Shown: piece by piece, positions 5,758-7,294 of the stretch
How the letters are laid out: each line of letters begins with the position of its first letter
Position numbering within the stretch: the stretch's first letter is position 1
Origin: Halieaceae bacterium UBA3479
GTDB lineage: Bacteria > Pseudomonadota > Gammaproteobacteria > Pseudomonadales > Halieaceae
DNA: 7,294 nucleotides
Reading direction: 5' to 3'
Assembly: GCA_002377985.1 (NCBI GenBank)
Contig: DFQW01000121.1
Location: forward strand, 8,689-15,982
Notes under the pieces: model-generated
The model's input: the letters and a program-made list of their open reading frames with translations, nothing else
Told to the model about the DNA's origin: nothing
The model's database searches: none
Position numbers and translations under genes: made by a program

Positions 5758-7254
5758 TCAGAAGGACACATCCCATTGAATCCTGAAACGGTTGTCGGAG
5801 TGGTTTGAGCCGAGCAATCCGTCGTCCAGCGTAAAGTGCGAGAGATCAACCGTAATCTTGTTGCTGTGCCCGGAGAAGAACCAGTTCGCGCCCAGCGTGA
5901 ACTCCTCCCGTTCGTTATAGACACTGCGCAGCGTCTTATTCGGCTCGCTAACGTAGGCGTACCGTGCAGCGAGCTCGAGAGGCGCGGGGAAGCTGTCGAT
6001 CAGATTATGGAAGAAATACCCTGACTGAATGTAGAAGCCAGTAAGGTCACTCTCGGTCCCCTCAACGCGGTCTGTCACAAACTTGCGGTGCCACTCCTGC
6101 TGTACCGAGAACCCTCGGTACTTGAACGCAAACTCCTGAACCGCTTGCTCAATTTTGAACTGATCCTCAGCCGCAACAATGGGCTTGGCAAAGCCATCAA
6201 GGTTGCCGCAACCCGACGAAGACCACCGCGTACAAGGCCCGGTGTTGGTAAAGCCGGCAATGGCAAAGGAGCCCGTTGGCTTCTCTGTGTACTCGACGTC
6301 GGTCTGCTGCCAGGCAAGGTCACGACCCAGAAAGTTCCACTGCAGGCGGCCCATATACAGATGATCAGTTGAGTTATTTTTTACACCGCGCCCTTCACCG
6401 TTAAAGATACCGGCGTAGTAGCGCATGTCGGCCATCGTGCCTTTGAACAAATGTCCCCGGAGCTGCATCCCCACCTGGCGATCCACCGTGAAAATACGGT
6501 TAACAATCGAACGCTCAACAAACTGCTGTCTGCCCGAGGAGTCCACGCGCTCCCGGTTGAGGTCCACCTTCCACTGCCCAAGACGAATGCCGCCCCAGTC
6601 CCACTTTGCCAGATCAACCCGCCAGTCGATGACTCGCGCACCCGAAGAAATGGGATCTGCGTCGACATCGCGCGCTGGCTGCAGATCCACCTCGAAGTAA
6701 TATTTAATCCACGGCTGGAAACCGTGGCCGCCGATTTTCATTCGCAGGCGCCGCTGCTCAAAACTCGACTCGCTTGAGTCCTCAAAATTTGCGATTTGCC
6801 GAGGGTCGGATCCCGACAAACTGCTGTACCGCATTTGCGCGCGCCACTGGAGATTGGTTTGCCAGTTGCCGTCGCGGCTTTCAAATCGGAACCCCTTCGA
6901 TCCGTAGCTCGCCATCACCGGGGATTCAGCTTCTATCGCACTGGCCACCGCTTCGTCGATCGCGCGCTGCACGTTCTCATCCAGGGCCGTGACCTGCGCC
7001 AACTCCATCTCTCGCGCCTCGCCAGCGCTCGCGGCACCCGACTGGGGCTCAGCTACTGCAACACTCGAGAGGACCTGCTCCGTCGTGATCTCCTCTTGCT
7101 GCACCAGTGCTTCGTACTGGTCTTGCGTAATCAAGCCGTTGCCCAACAGGATATCCAGCAGCGCCTTGTCGGTCGCTGAGGCTGATAGCGTGAACGCACT
7201 CAATAATAGCCCCGTGTAGAGGGCAGAGCGGGGTCGGGACGGAATATTGCGCAT
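5758..7254 (-). CDS. OprP/OprO-type outer-membrane porin (phosphate-selective porin family)
   Basis: A 498-residue outer-membrane beta-barrel of the phosphate-selective porin O and P family. Residues 1-27 form a signal peptide with an Ala-Ser-Ala cleavage site. Next comes the LLDILLGNGLITQDQYEAL segment seen at the mature N terminus of such porins (32-50), then an Ala/Glu-rich, probably helical or coiled stretch at about 72-110, and a barrel from about 118 to the end with alternating aromatic strands. The last residue is Phe preceded by a strand (QWDVSF), the recognition signal for the BAM complex. Recognisable barrel stretches include EQRRLRMKIGGHGF at 166-179, YYFEVDLQ at 185-192 and GGIRLGQWKVDLNRE at 221-235. 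Cys341 and Cys349 lie in a probable surface loop and could form a disulfide. Lying upstream of a phosphate permease and its regulator, it very likely admits phosphate; some family members carry polyphosphate or other anions, so substrate is inferred. GGAG eight bases before the ATG supports the start. Confidence 0.88.
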   Translation of the reverse strand: MRNIPSRPRSALYTGLLLSAFTLSASATDKALLDILLGNGLITQDQYEALVQQEEITTEQVLSSVAVAEPQSGAASAGEAREMELAQVTALDENVQRAIDEAVASAIEAESPVMASYGSKGFRFESRDGNWQTNLQWRAQMRYSSLSGSDPRQIANFEDSSESSFEQRRLRMKIGGHGFQPWIKYYFEVDLQPARDVDADPISSGARVIDWRVDLAKWDWGGIRLGQWKVDLNRERVDSSGRQQFVERSIVNRIFTVDRQVGMQLRGHLFKGTMADMRYYAGIFNGEGRGVKNNSTDHLYMGRLQWNFLGRDLAWQQTDVEYTEKPTGSFAIAGFTNTGPCTRWSSSGCGNLDGFAKPIVAAEDQFKIEQAVQEFAFKYRGFSVQQEWHRKFVTDRVEGTESDLTGFYIQSGYFFHNLIDSFPAPLELAARYAYVSEPNKTLRSVYNEREEFTLGANWFFSGHSNKITVDLSHFTLDDGLLGSNHSDNRFRIQWDVSF

Positions 7255-7262
7255 GGGTCAAA

Positions 7263-7266
7263 CTCC
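7263..7266 (-). promoter_or_regulatory. Ribosome binding site of the porin gene
   Basis: On the minus strand, GGAG lies eight bases before the ATG at 7254, and an ATG here gives a complete signal peptide. The remaining 28 bases to the window edge are too few to judge a promoter or Pho box. Confidence 0.55.
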
Positions 7267-7294
7267 AGACTCTTAAAGCGAAAAAGGTCAGTGG

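Overview
The window carries seven protein-coding genes in two convergent blocks and no RNA genes, mobile elements or CRISPR. Gene content points to a Gram-negative bacterium, probably a marine gammaproteobacterium: there is an outer-membrane porin ending in phenylalanine, periplasmic export signals, moderately high GC and compact spacing. The placement is an inference from gene types, not from a marker gene.

The plus-strand block (94-3565) holds four genes. A PLP-dependent cysteine synthase-like enzyme (94-1149) is followed through an ATGA stop/start overlap by a small Rid-family protein (1146-1532). After 55 bases comes an exported SOUL-domain protein (1588-2211), and after a further 91 bases, with a possible weak terminator and promoter, a soluble class I-type cytochrome P450 (2303-3565). 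The cysteine synthase/Rid pair is clearly one translational unit. Pairing a PLP enzyme that handles 2-aminoacrylate with a Rid protein would normally suggest enamine clean-up, but this Rid protein has Asp where deaminating RidA has its substrate-binding Arg, so the partner function is open. The SOUL protein contains no histidine or cysteine at all.

The minus-strand block (7254-3590, read right to left) is a phosphate-uptake set: an OprP/OprO-type outer-membrane porin (7254-5758), a Pit-type inorganic phosphate permease (5638-4364) and a PhoU-like DUF47 protein (4270-3590), the usual cytoplasmic companion of Pit. Together they give an outer-membrane entry route, an inner-membrane transporter and a likely regulator. 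A strong 32-base inverted repeat lies between the permease and DUF47 genes.

The two blocks meet tail to tail at 3566-3589, where two short hairpins sit between the P450 stop and the DUF47 stop. I see mostly standard families here and no clear evidence for a wholly new system. The points most worth a second look are the Arg-less Rid protein translationally coupled to a cysteine synthase, the His-free and Cys-free SOUL protein, and the intergenic dyad in the phosphate operon.
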